Origin: Nocardioides sp. WS12
Lineage (GTDB): Bacteria; Actinomycetota; Actinomycetes; Propionibacteriales; Nocardioidaceae
Length of the DNA stretch: 64,000 nucleotides
NCBI RefSeq assembly: GCF_014108865.1
Contig: NZ_CP053928.1
Location: forward strand, 4,712,001-4,776,000
Direction of reading: 5' to 3'
Every line of letters begins with the position of its first letter. Within the stretch, counting starts at the first letter, position 1. Position numbers and translations under genes: made by a program. Under the pieces are notes generated by a model. That model had not been told where the DNA came from. It ran no database searches and saw only the letters and a list, made by a program, of their open reading frames with translations. Shown piece after piece: positions 7,614 to 15,744 of this stretch.

Positions 7614-9902
7614 GTGGGACCAGGACCGAACGGACACCGGTCGTTGGCCGACCAATTGCGGTCGTGGCCCGACGAGCGGCTCCAACGCCTGCTCGCAGCA
7701 CGTCCCGACCTTGCCACCCCTGCCCCTCACGACTTCGGTCAACTCGCCTCGCGCGCCGCGGTGAGGAACTCGATTGCGCGAACACTCGATGGACTCACCC
7801 GGGGCGAACTCTCCGTGCTTGATGCCCTCGTGGTGGCCGGTCAAACCACCGAATCCGAACTGATCTCGATCCTGTCGGCCGACCCCGCCTACGTCGCCGC
7901 GGCGGTGGCCCGTCTGATGGACCTGGCCCTGGCCTGGGAGTCGCCCGAAGGACTGCGGGCGCTGACCGGTGTCGCCGACAGCATGCTCGGCGGCGGCGAG
8001 GCCGGAGTCAGCGGACTGCGTCCCCGATCCGCCGGGCGCCGGGACCTCGTGGAACTCGAACCGGTCATCGCCGCTCTGCCCGTGGAGGCCCGCGCCCTTC
8101 TGGACCACGTCGTGGCCAGCGGGGGTACGGCGAAGCCCGGAACCGCCCGCATCGGCCTCCAGCCCGAGAACACCGAGACCCCCGCCGAACTGCTCATCGC
8201 GCACCGCCTGCTGCTGCCCGGAGGCTCCCTGCAGCCCGGCCTGCTGATGGCGCCCGGCGAAGTCGGCCTCGTGCTGCGCGGCGGTCGTACGACGACCACC
8301 CCGATCGACGAGCCCCCGCCCCTGGCGGCCGAGGCCCGGTCGCCCCGTCTGGCCCAGGGCGCTGCCGTCGGTGCTGCGACGGACGTCGTACGACGAACCG
8401 AGACGTTGCTCGAATGGTGGGGCGTGCGGCCAGCGGCCGCGCTGCGCACCACGGGACTCGGCGTGCGCGAGTTGAAGGCGACGGCGACGTACCTCCAGGT
8501 CTCCGACGCGGTCGCGGCCCTGCTGGTGGAGGTGGCGACCGAGGCCGGACTGCTCGGCACCCGTGCCGACTCCGACGGCAACCCGGTGTGGGTGCCGACG
8601 GAGCAGTTCGACCTGTGGCGTGAGCTCCCGACAGCCGAGAAGTGGTCGGTCCTCGCGCGGGCCTGGCTGACCAGCGCGCGGTTGCCGTCGCTCGTCGGCG
8701 AGCGTGGCCCGGACCAGAAGCAATGGAATGCGCTGACTCCCGAGCTCTCGGCCTCCGGCATGCCCGAAGCCAAGGCGATGGCCCTCGCCGCGCTGGCCGA
8801 ACTCCCCGAGGGGCACGGCCTGGCCGCCGGCACCGGGCTGCCGTCGCTGGTGGCCCGGGTTGCGTGGGAGCGGCCGCGCCGTCCCCGCACCCGTCCCGAC
8901 CTGGTCGCCTGGGCGATCACGGAAGCCGCGGTCATCGGCGTCACTGGGGCCGACGTGCTCGCGCCGTTCGGGCGGGTGCTGGTCGCAGGCGACGACCCAG
9001 CCCCCGCACTCGCCTCCGTGCTGCCCCCGCCCGTCGACCACGTCCTGATCCAGGCCGACCTCACCGCTGTCGCTCCCGGCCCCCTCGAGCCCGATCTCGC
9101 CCGCCGGCTCAACCAGGTCGCGGACATCGAGTCGCACGGCGCCGCGACCGTCTACCGGTTCACGCCCGACTCGGTGCGGCGCGGGCTCGACGTCGGCTGG
9201 ACCGCCGCGGAGCTCCACGCCTTCCTGCTCGCCGCGTCCCGCACGCCCGTGCCCCAGCCACTGAGCTACTTGATCGACGACGTCGTGCGCAGCTTCGGCC
9301 GACTGCGCGTCGGTGTCGCCTCCTCGTTCATCCGGTCCGAGGACGAGGCCGCCCTCGCCGGACTGATCGGTGACCCGCGCGCCGTCGGGCTGGGTCTCCA
9401 GCGGATCGCGCCGACGGTGCTGGTGTCGAACGTGCCGATCGACGTCCTGCTCCCCCGACTGCGCGACCTCGGCGTCGCGCCGGTCGTCGAGGGACCGGAC
9501 GGCGTCGTCCGCGTCGGAGCCGCCGAACCGCTCCGCGCCCGGTCGCCACGTACCCGCGACGCGGCCGACCCGGCGCGCGCCGCTGCCCGGCAGTCGACCC
9601 ACGTGGTCACGGCCGTGCGAAGCCTGCGCGAGGGCGACGAGGAAGCCCGCAACCGGCCTGCCTCCGCGTCCGCCCCGGGCGGTGGCGTGCTCTCGGCCCT
9701 CCGCGAAGCGATCGAGCGGCGCGGCGTCGTCCTCATCGGCTTCACCGACAACCAGGGCGTCGTGAGCGAACGCGCCGTCGCACCGCTCGCCGTCGAGGGC
9801 GGCCGGTTGACGGCGCGCGACCAGGACGCCGACGCCGACGACCCCGACGCCGAGCGGACCTATGCCGTCCATCGGATCAGTCGGGTCGTTCCCGTCGGCT
9901 GA
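7614..9902 (+). CDS. Helicase-associated protein (XPB partner type)
   Basis: 762-aa protein of the actinobacterial helicase-associated family found next to XPB. It has an N-terminal region with winged-helix-like segments (LTRGELSVLDAL, residues about 62-73) and a C-terminal domain (residues about 460-640) resembling the helicase C-terminal/XPB-type fold; no Walker motifs are present, so it is not itself a helicase. Position directly upstream of XPB in the same direction suggests a shared role in DNA repair (inference). GTG at 7614 is chosen because TAGTTT lies 7 nt upstream; the frame is open further upstream over PP2C but this is antisense. Confidence 0.85.
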   Translation: MGPGPNGHRSLADQLRSWPDERLQRLLAARPDLATPAPHDFGQLASRAAVRNSIARTLDGLTRGELSVLDALVVAGQTTESELISILSADPAYVAAAVARLMDLALAWESPEGLRALTGVADSMLGGGEAGVSGLRPRSAGRRDLVELEPVIAALPVEARALLDHVVASGGTAKPGTARIGLQPENTETPAELLIAHRLLLPGGSLQPGLLMAPGEVGLVLRGGRTTTTPIDEPPPLAAEARSPRLAQGAAVGAATDVVRRTETLLEWWGVRPAAALRTTGLGVRELKATATYLQVSDAVAALLVEVATEAGLLGTRADSDGNPVWVPTEQFDLWRELPTAEKWSVLARAWLTSARLPSLVGERGPDQKQWNALTPELSASGMPEAKAMALAALAELPEGHGLAAGTGLPSLVARVAWERPRRPRTRPDLVAWAITEAAVIGVTGADVLAPFGRVLVAGDDPAPALASVLPPPVDHVLIQADLTAVAPGPLEPDLARRLNQVADIESHGAATVYRFTPDSVRRGLDVGWTAAELHAFLLAASRTPVPQPLSYLIDDVVRSFGRLRVGVASSFIRSEDEAALAGLIGDPRAVGLGLQRIAPTVLVSNVPIDVLLPRLRDLGVAPVVEGPDGVVRVGAAEPLRARSPRTRDAADPARAAARQSTHVVTAVRSLREGDEEARNRPASASAPGGGVLSALREAIERRGVVLIGFTDNQGVVSERAVAPLAVEGGRLTARDQDADADDPDAERTYAVHRISRVVPVG

Positions 9903-9935
9903 CCTGCACAGAGGTCTGGCCCGTAGACTCGTGCG

Positions 9936-11606
9936 GTGACAGACGGACCGTTGATCGTGCAGTCGGACAAGTCCCTGCTGCTGGAGGTCGACCATCCGCA
10001 GGCGGCCGAGTGCCGCAAGGCGATCGCTCCCTTCGCGGAGCTCGAGCGCTCCCCCGAACACATCCACACCTACCGGCTCACGCCCCTCGGTCTGTGGAAC
10101 GCCCGGGCCGCCGGTCACGACGCCGAACAGGTCGTCGACACGCTGCTCAGCTACTCCCGCTACGCCGTCCCGCACGCGCTGCTCGTCGACGTCGCGGAGA
10201 CGATGGCGCGCTACGGCCGGCTGCGCCTCGAGAAGCACCCCGTCCACGGCCTCGTGCTCACGTCGACCGACCGACCCGTGCTCGAAGAAGTGCTGCGCGC
10301 CAAGAAGATCGCCGGGATGCTCGGCGAGCGCCTCGACCCCGACTCCGTCGCGGTCCACCCCTCCGAGCGCGGCAACCTGAAGCAGGCGCTGCTGAAGCTG
10401 GGATGGCCGGCCGAGGACTACGCCGGGTACGTCGACGGCGAGGCCCACGCGATCGACCTGACCGAGGACGGCTGGGAGCTGCGCACCTACCAGCGCGAGG
10501 CCGCCGAGTCGTTCTGGCACGGCGGCTCCGGGGTCGTCGTACTGCCTTGTGGGGCGGGGAAGACGATCGTCGGCGCGGCCGCCATGGCGCAGGCCAAGGC
10601 GACCACCCTGATCCTGGTCACCAACACCGTCAGCGCCCGGCAGTGGAAGGACGAGCTGATCAAGCGCACGTCCCTGACGGCCGACGAGATCGGTGAGTAC
10701 TCCGGCACCGTCAAGGAGATCCGCCCTGTCACCATCGCGACGTACCAGGTCGTGACGACGAAGCGGAAGGGCGTCTACCCGCACCTCGAGCTCTTCGACG
10801 CCCGCGACTGGGGCCTGATCGTGTACGACGAGGTGCACCTGCTCCCCGCTCCGATCTTCCGGATGACGGCCAACCTCCAGGCCCGCCGCCGGATCGGCCT
10901 GACCGCGACCCTGGTGCGCGAGGACGGCCGCGAGGGTGACGTCTTCTCGCTGATCGGGCCGAAGCGGTACGACGCCCCGTGGAAGGACATCGAGGCGCAG
11001 GGCTGGATCGCGCCGGCCGACTGCATCGAGGCGCGGGTCAGCCTGAGCGACTCCGCCCGGATGGTCTACGCGACCTCGGAGGCCGAGGAGCGCTACCGCC
11101 TGGCCGCGTGCACGCCGGAGAAGATCCGCGTCGTCCGCGACCTGGTGGCCCGCCACGTCAACCAGCCGACGCTCGTGATCGGTCAGTACCTCGACCAGAT
11201 CGAGGAACTGTCCCAAGCCCTCGACGCGCCCGTCATCACGGGCGCCACCCCGGTCAAGGAACGCCAGCGTCTCTTCGAGGCGTTCCGCACCGGCGAGGTC
11301 GGACTGTTGGTCGTGTCGAAGGTCGCGAACTTCTCGATCGACCTGCCCAGCGCCGAGGTCGCCATCCAGGTGTCCGGCTCGTTCGGATCACGGCAGGAGG
11401 AGGCCCAGCGCCTCGGTCGCCTGCTGCGCCCCGGGGAGCCCGGCCCCGACGGTGAGCGGAAGGTCGCGCGGTTCTACACGATCGTCTCCCGCGACACCGT
11501 CGATGCCGACTTCGCCCAGAACCGCCAGCGGTTCCTGGCCGAGCAGGGGTACGCGTACCGGATCGTCGATGCCGACGACCTGGACGCGTCAGCGGACCAG
11601 GTCTGA
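9936..11606 (+). CDS. DNA repair helicase XPB
   Basis: 556-aa superfamily 2 3'-5' DNA helicase. Walker A LPCGAGKT is near residue 203, the DEVH box (IVYDEVHLLP) near 297, motif III region GLTATLVRED near 325, and motif VI (QEEAQRLGRLLRP) near 490. An N-terminal XPB domain (residues 1-150) precedes the helicase core. Leaderless GTG start: TAGACT ends 6 nt before it. It follows the helicase-associated gene by 33 nt and converges with lon, with only 3 nt between stops. Confidence 0.93.
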   Translation: MTDGPLIVQSDKSLLLEVDHPQAAECRKAIAPFAELERSPEHIHTYRLTPLGLWNARAAGHDAEQVVDTLLSYSRYAVPHALLVDVAETMARYGRLRLEKHPVHGLVLTSTDRPVLEEVLRAKKIAGMLGERLDPDSVAVHPSERGNLKQALLKLGWPAEDYAGYVDGEAHAIDLTEDGWELRTYQREAAESFWHGGSGVVVLPCGAGKTIVGAAAMAQAKATTLILVTNTVSARQWKDELIKRTSLTADEIGEYSGTVKEIRPVTIATYQVVTTKRKGVYPHLELFDARDWGLIVYDEVHLLPAPIFRMTANLQARRRIGLTATLVREDGREGDVFSLIGPKRYDAPWKDIEAQGWIAPADCIEARVSLSDSARMVYATSEAEERYRLAACTPEKIRVVRDLVARHVNQPTLVIGQYLDQIEELSQALDAPVITGATPVKERQRLFEAFRTGEVGLLVVSKVANFSIDLPSAEVAIQVSGSFGSRQEEAQRLGRLLRPGEPGPDGERKVARFYTIVSRDTVDADFAQNRQRFLAEQGYAYRIVDADDLDASADQV

Positions 11607-11609
11607 CGA

Positions 11610-14024
11610 TCAGGCGGCGCTGACCGCCTGCTCCTCTGCGGCCACCAGCGCGAGCGCCAGGATCTCGGTCACGTGGCCAACAGGGTGGACCGTCAACTGT
11701 TCCAGGATCTCCGCCGGTACGTCGTCCAGGTCGGGCCGGTTGCGTTCGGGGATGAACACGTCGGTGACGCCAGCGCGCTGGGCGGCGAGCAGCTTCTGCT
11801 TCACGCCACCGATCGGGAGCACCCGGCCGGACAACGTGACCTCGCCGGTCATCGCGACGTCGGACCGCACGGGGCGACCGGTCAGCAGCGACACCAGCGC
11901 CGTCACCATCGTGACGCCCGCGGACGGACCGTCCTTCGGGATCGCGCCCGCCGGGAAGTGCACGTGCAGCGACCGCTCGAAGGCCGACGCCGGGATGCCG
12001 AGCTCGGTGGCGTGCGAGCGCACCCACGAGAGCGCGATCCGGGCCGACTCCTTCATGACGTCACCCAGCTGACCGGTCACGGTGAGACCTGCCTCGCCCT
12101 CGGCGACCGACGTCTCGACGTACAGCACATCACCGCCCATGCCGGTCACGGCGAGGCCGGTGGCGACACCGGGGACCGAGGTCCGTTCCTGGACGTCCGG
12201 CGTGAACCGCGGCCGGCCGATCAGGTCCTTGAGCTGGTCGAGGCCGATGTCGACGCGATCCACCTCACCGGACGCGAGGCGGGCCGTGGCCTTGCGGAAG
12301 GCCTTGGCCAGCAGCCGCTCGACCTGGCGGACGCCCGCTTCGCGGGTGTAGTTCGACGCGATCTCGCGCAACGCCTCGTCGCTGATGGTCACCTCGTCGA
12401 GGCCCAGGGCGGCGCGTTCGAGCTGCCGCGGCACGAGGAAGTCCCGCGCGATCGCGACCTTGTCGTCCTCGGTGTAGCCGTCGAGGGTCACGAGCTCCAT
12501 CCGGTCCAGCAACGCCGCGGGGATCTGCCCGATGTCGTTGGCGGTCGCGATGAACAGCACGTTCGACAGGTCGAGGTCGAGCTCGAGGTAGTGATCGCGG
12601 AAGGTGTGGTTCTGCGCGGGGTCCAGGACCTCGAGCAGCGCCGCCGCCGGGTCGCCGCGGTAGTCGGAACCCACCTTGTCGATCTCGTCGAGCAGCACGA
12701 CCGGGTTCATCGAACCGGCCTCCTTGACGGCGCGCACGACGCGGCCCGGGAGGGCGCCGACGTACGTCCGTCGGTGACCACGGATCTCGGCCTCGTCCCG
12801 CACACCGCCGAGGGCGACGCGGACGAAGTTGCGGCCGAGGGCGCGCGCGACGGATTCGCCGAGCGAGGTCTTGCCGACTCCCGGAGGGCCGGCCAGCAGG
12901 ATGACGGCACCGGAGCCGCGGCCGCCGACGACGTCGAGGCCCCGTTCCTCACGGCGGGCCCGAACGGCGAGGTACTCCGTGATCCGGTCCTTCACCTCGT
13001 CCAGGCCGTGGTGGTCGGCGTCGAGGACCGCGCGGGCGGCGCGGACGTCGGTGTCGTCCTCGGTGCGGACCGCCCAGGGCAGGTCCAGCACGGTGTCGAG
13101 CCAGGTGCGGATCCAGCCGGCTTCCGGGTTCTGGTCGCTGGACCGCTCGAGCTTGTCGACCTCACGCAGCAGCGCTTCGCGGACGTGATCGGGTACGTCG
13201 GCGGCCTCGACCCGGGCGCGGTAGTCATCGGTGTCGGCCTCGCCGTCACCGAGCTCCTTGCGGATCGCGGCGAGCTGCTGGCGCAGCAGGTAGTCGCGCT
13301 GCGACTTCTCCAGCGACTCCCGCACGTCCGACTCGATCTTCTCGCTGACCTCGGACTCCGCGACGAAGTCGCGCGTCCACTCGACGAGGAGCCGCAGGCG
13401 CTCCGCGACCGCGGGGGTCTCGAGCAGCTCGCGCTTGCGGTCGTCGCTGAGGTACGGCGCGTAGCCGGCCGTGTCGGCCAGCGTCGCCGGGTCCTCGATC
13501 CGGGTGACGTTGTCCGCGACCTGCCAGGCCTCCCGCCGGTGCAGGAGACCGACGACGAGCTGCTTGTACTCGTCGGCCAGCGCGCGAACCGCGTCATCGA
13601 CCGGACCGGCCTCGACGGTCTCGACCTCGACCCACAGGGCTGCGCCGGGACCGGTCACCCCGCTCCCGATCCGCGCCCGTTCGCCGGCCTTGAGCACCGC
13701 CGCGGGTTCGCCGCCGGAGAACCGGCCGACCTTCTCGATGGTGGCCACGACGCCGTACGACGCGTAGCGGTCCTCGAGGCGCGGCGCGACCAGGACCTGG
13801 GCGGGATCGCCGGATTCACGGGCGACGTCGGCAGCGCGGCGGGAGACGCCCTCCGGCAGCTTGCTGCCCTTCTCGGCGCCGGAGACGTCGCTCGACCCAA
13901 GGGCCAGTTGGGCGGCGTCGATGGCGGCCCGGGCCGGCTCGTCGAGCTCGACGCGCACCACCATCCCGGGAAGCACCACCACGTCGGAGAGGAACAGCAC
14001 GGGAAGCTGCACAGGGTTCGTCAT
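11610..14024 (-). CDS. lon: ATP-dependent protease Lon
   Basis: 804-aa AAA+ protease. Order: LonN substrate domain (1-200), coiled region, AAA module with Walker A GPPGVGKTS (near residue 380) and Walker B VVLLDEIDKVG (near 450), and C-terminal S16 protease domain with KDGPSAG (catalytic Ser near 700) and the partner Lys in GGVKQK (near 739). It degrades misfolded and regulatory proteins in the cytoplasm. Odd: residues about 42-66 are encoded by a 74-bp interspersed repeat found elsewhere in the window, lying in the N domain where other actinobacterial Lon proteins, from memory, have a short loop. ATG 14024 has GGAAGG just upstream. Confidence 0.95.
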   Translation of the reverse strand: MTNPVQLPVLFLSDVVVLPGMVVRVELDEPARAAIDAAQLALGSSDVSGAEKGSKLPEGVSRRAADVARESGDPAQVLVAPRLEDRYASYGVVATIEKVGRFSGGEPAAVLKAGERARIGSGVTGPGAALWVEVETVEAGPVDDAVRALADEYKQLVVGLLHRREAWQVADNVTRIEDPATLADTAGYAPYLSDDRKRELLETPAVAERLRLLVEWTRDFVAESEVSEKIESDVRESLEKSQRDYLLRQQLAAIRKELGDGEADTDDYRARVEAADVPDHVREALLREVDKLERSSDQNPEAGWIRTWLDTVLDLPWAVRTEDDTDVRAARAVLDADHHGLDEVKDRITEYLAVRARREERGLDVVGGRGSGAVILLAGPPGVGKTSLGESVARALGRNFVRVALGGVRDEAEIRGHRRTYVGALPGRVVRAVKEAGSMNPVVLLDEIDKVGSDYRGDPAAALLEVLDPAQNHTFRDHYLELDLDLSNVLFIATANDIGQIPAALLDRMELVTLDGYTEDDKVAIARDFLVPRQLERAALGLDEVTISDEALREIASNYTREAGVRQVERLLAKAFRKATARLASGEVDRVDIGLDQLKDLIGRPRFTPDVQERTSVPGVATGLAVTGMGGDVLYVETSVAEGEAGLTVTGQLGDVMKESARIALSWVRSHATELGIPASAFERSLHVHFPAGAIPKDGPSAGVTMVTALVSLLTGRPVRSDVAMTGEVTLSGRVLPIGGVKQKLLAAQRAGVTDVFIPERNRPDLDDVPAEILEQLTVHPVGHVTEILALALVAAEEQAVSAA
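13827..13900 (+). repeat. Interspersed repeat, copy 3 (inside lon)
   Basis: Same element as 2351-2424: begins GTCGGCAGCGCGGCGGGAG, central GGCAGCTTGCTGCCC, ends CGCTCGACCCAA. It lies antisense to lon transcription and is translated in frame as about 25 residues (GSSDVSGAEKGSKLPEGV and following SRRAAD). Confidence 0.85.
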
Positions 14025-14041
14025 GCACCTTCCAATGCATT

Positions 14042-14083
14042 CCGGGTTCGTGCTGTTCCGCTGTTCGCGGATGGCGAACCCGG
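14042..14083 (-). promoter_or_regulatory. Inverted repeat upstream of lon
   Basis: CCGGGTTCG (14042-14050) and CGAACCCGG (14075-14083) are perfect 9-bp arms separated by 24 nt, in the 65-bp gap between the Uma2-family gene stop and the lon start. It could be a terminator for the former or a regulator site for lon. No classic HAIR (HspR) site is present. Confidence 0.45.
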
Positions 14084-14089
14084 GAACTT

Positions 14090-14638
14090 TCAGGCGTACA
14101 GCTCGGCCGGCACCATCCGGACGGCGTACGGCGCGGTCGCCACCCACTCCTCGTCGCCCGAGACCAGCGCCACAACCGCATAGCGCCCGTCGCGCAGCTC
14201 CCACGCCGTCACGCTGGGAACCTCGGGGTCCACGATCCAGTACGACGGCACCCCGGCGCGTTCATAGAGCCGCTTCTTGCGCACCTGGTCGCGCCCACGC
14301 CCGCTCGGCGACAGGATCTCGACGGCGAGCAGTGGCGGCTCCATCAGCCCGCGCTGCTCCGGAACGTGACGTCCCACCACGATCAGGTCCGGCTGGACAA
14401 CAGAGGCGACCTCGAGCTCGACGTCGAACGGCGCAGCCAGGACGACCAAGCCGTCAGGACACACCGACCGCAGCACGAAGTGGAGCTCCGCCGACATCCG
14501 CTGGTGGTCGAAGGAGGGTGCGGGTACCACGGTGATCTCACCCTCGAGCAGTTCGTAACGCAGTCCGTCGTCGGGCAATGCGTAGTAGTCGTCCCGTGTG
14601 TGACCGGGGCCGAGAGTCGGTGTGGTCATGGGTTCCAT
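14090..14638 (-). CDS. Uma2-family (DUF820) putative endonuclease
   Basis: 182-aa protein of the Uma2/DUF820 family with a PD-(D/E)XK nuclease-like core: DDGLRYELLEGE near residue 23, VQPDLIVVGRHV near 82, LAVEILSPSGRGRDQVRKK near 103, and YWIVDPE near 132. These residues match the acidic and Lys positions of the family. Members are widespread, biological role unclear; some are linked to mobile DNA. ATG 14638 has a GAGG-like Shine-Dalgarno; ATG 14629 is an alternative. Confidence 0.85.
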   Translation of the reverse strand: MEPMTTPTLGPGHTRDDYYALPDDGLRYELLEGEITVVPAPSFDHQRMSAELHFVLRSVCPDGLVVLAAPFDVELEVASVVQPDLIVVGRHVPEQRGLMEPPLLAVEILSPSGRGRDQVRKKRLYERAGVPSYWIVDPEVPSVTAWELRDGRYAVVALVSGDEEWVATAPYAVRMVPAELYA

Positions 14639-14792
14639 GGTGCCTCACTCCCCGGAGCGATTGAAGGAGCCCGATCGCGGTCATGCGTTCATCCCACCTC
14701 ACCGTGCCGGCTAGGTGCAGGTACCCGGCCGTGAGGCCGTGGACAGGTGCCTTCGAGAAGGCTGCCGGTGGACAGAGGGTGGACCGTTCAGG

Positions 14793-15182
14793 TCAGACCG
14801 ACGGCGTAAGCGCCTTGGTCCGGCGACGCGCGCCTGCCGCCGCACCCAACCCTGCCAAACCGAGGGCGAGGCCCAGCAGGTGGAGGTCGGACCACCCATC
14901 GACGACGAGCCCCGCACCAGAGCCTGCAACGAAAGCGACGCTGCACCAGAGGATCACTGGCGGGGCGGCGGCGGGCGCGACCCGTCCCAGCCCCAGGCGC
15001 GGAAAGAGCGTCGGCAGCGTTGCCAGCACCAGAACCAGGACCGCGACCCCGAGCAGGAATCGGGCAACGACGAGTGCAACGCCGTCCCCGTCGGCAACCG
15101 CGAAGAGCCAGCACAACAGCGCTGCCTGTCCGACGGCGACCAGCCCGAGCAGGAGCTCTCGACTTCTCATGGCACCAGCCAC
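14793..15182 (-). CDS. Small four-helix membrane protein
   Basis: 129 aa, with about four hydrophobic segments (roughly residues 8-28, 34-55, 72-90, 97-115) and a basic C-terminus. I do not recognise a family. It lies directly behind chorismate mutase: the mutase stop TGA is followed after one base by this GTG (15182); an ATG four codons later (15170) is an alternative. The spacing suggests co-transcription. Confidence 0.65.
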   Translation of the reverse strand: MAGAMRSRELLLGLVAVGQAALLCWLFAVADGDGVALVVARFLLGVAVLVLVLATLPTLFPRLGLGRVAPAAAPPVILWCSVAFVAGSGAGLVVDGWSDLHLLGLALGLAGLGAAAGARRRTKALTPSV

Positions 15183-15183
15183 A

Positions 15184-15495
15184 TCAGACTTCGGCGTCCT
15201 CGGCGAACTGCTCGTGGTTGCGGATGACCTCGGCGATGATCACGTTGAGGATCTTCTCGGCGAAGTGCGGGTCCAGGCCCGAGCTCTCGGCCATCGACCG
15301 CAGACGGGCGATCTGCACCGACTCGCGCGCCGGGTCCGCGGGCGGCATGCCGGCCTTCGCCTTCAACTGGCCGACCTGCTCGGTGCACTTGAACCGCTCC
15401 GCGAGCAGGTGCACGAGGGCGGCATCGAGGTTGTCGATGCTCGACCGGAGACGGTGGAGCTCGGCCCGCGCTTCTTCTGCACTCACGGACTCCAT
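15184..15495 (-). CDS. Chorismate mutase (AroQ class)
   Basis: 103-aa all-helical monofunctional chorismate mutase of the AroQ-gamma/delta-like type, converting chorismate to prephenate for Phe/Tyr synthesis. Visible signatures: LRSSIDNLDAALVHLLAERF (residues about 15-34), QVGQLKAKAGMPPADPARE (catalytic Arg/Lys region about 40-58) and EKILNVIIAEVIRNHEQ near the end. ATG 15495; an in-frame GTG lies 9 nt downstream. Followed without gap by a small membrane protein. Confidence 0.9.
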   Translation of the reverse strand: MESVSAEEARAELHRLRSSIDNLDAALVHLLAERFKCTEQVGQLKAKAGMPPADPARESVQIARLRSMAESSGLDPHFAEKILNVIIAEVIRNHEQFAEDAEV

Positions 15496-15561
15496 CCTGC
15501 CGTACGCGCCACATCGCCGCCCGCGCCGGATGCTGTAACACGCCGTCCACCTACTGCTGCC

Positions 15562-15585
15562 GAAATGCAGTGCGCAACGCATTTC
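15562..15585. promoter_or_regulatory. 24-bp near-perfect palindrome upstream of rtcB
   Basis: GAAATGC-AG-TGCGCA-AC-GCATTTC: 7-bp outer arms and a palindromic TGCGCA centre. It lies between chorismate mutase (-) and rtcB (+), 160 bp before the rtcB start, and looks like a dimeric-regulator operator. Confidence 0.5.
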
Positions 15586-15597
15586 CGCGGACCTAAC

Positions 15598-15635
15598 GTG
15601 CTCGGTTGGCCCGCAACCGCTGGTCAACCGAGCAC
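15598..15635. promoter_or_regulatory. Inverted repeat with alternative pairing upstream of rtcB
   Basis: GTGCTCGGTTG (15598-15608) pairs perfectly with CAACCGAGCAC (15625-15635). The inner CGGTTG can instead pair with CAACCG at 15614-15619, so two mutually exclusive hairpins are possible. This could be an operator or an RNA switch in the rtcB leader. Confidence 0.45.
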
Positions 15636-15658
15636 ACAAGAAGGGCACTGAGCTCGAC

Positions 15659-15729
15659 GGTCGAGCGCGTCTTCGGCGCGAAGGGGGCAGCAAGCTGCCG
15701 TCACGCGCGCCTCTCACCGCGCTGCCGAC
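15659..15729 (-). repeat. Interspersed repeat, copy 4 (inverted, upstream of rtcB)
   Basis: On the minus strand this reads GTCGGCAGCGCGG..., GGCAGCTTGCTGCC in the centre, ...AGACGCGCTCGACC at the end, matching the other three copies with more divergence (about 71 bp). It ends just before the rtcB Shine-Dalgarno (GAGGAGG at 15730-15736), so it would form part of the rtcB 5' leader. Confidence 0.75.
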
Positions 15730-15744
15730 GAGGAGGAAACCACG

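Noticed and set aside
6720..11216. A 1498-codon minus-strand open frame across PP2C and both helicase genes
   Set aside because: Only its left end (6720-7568) is a real gene; the rest is antisense to well-supported helicase genes and has shadow-like Arg/Gly/Asp composition.
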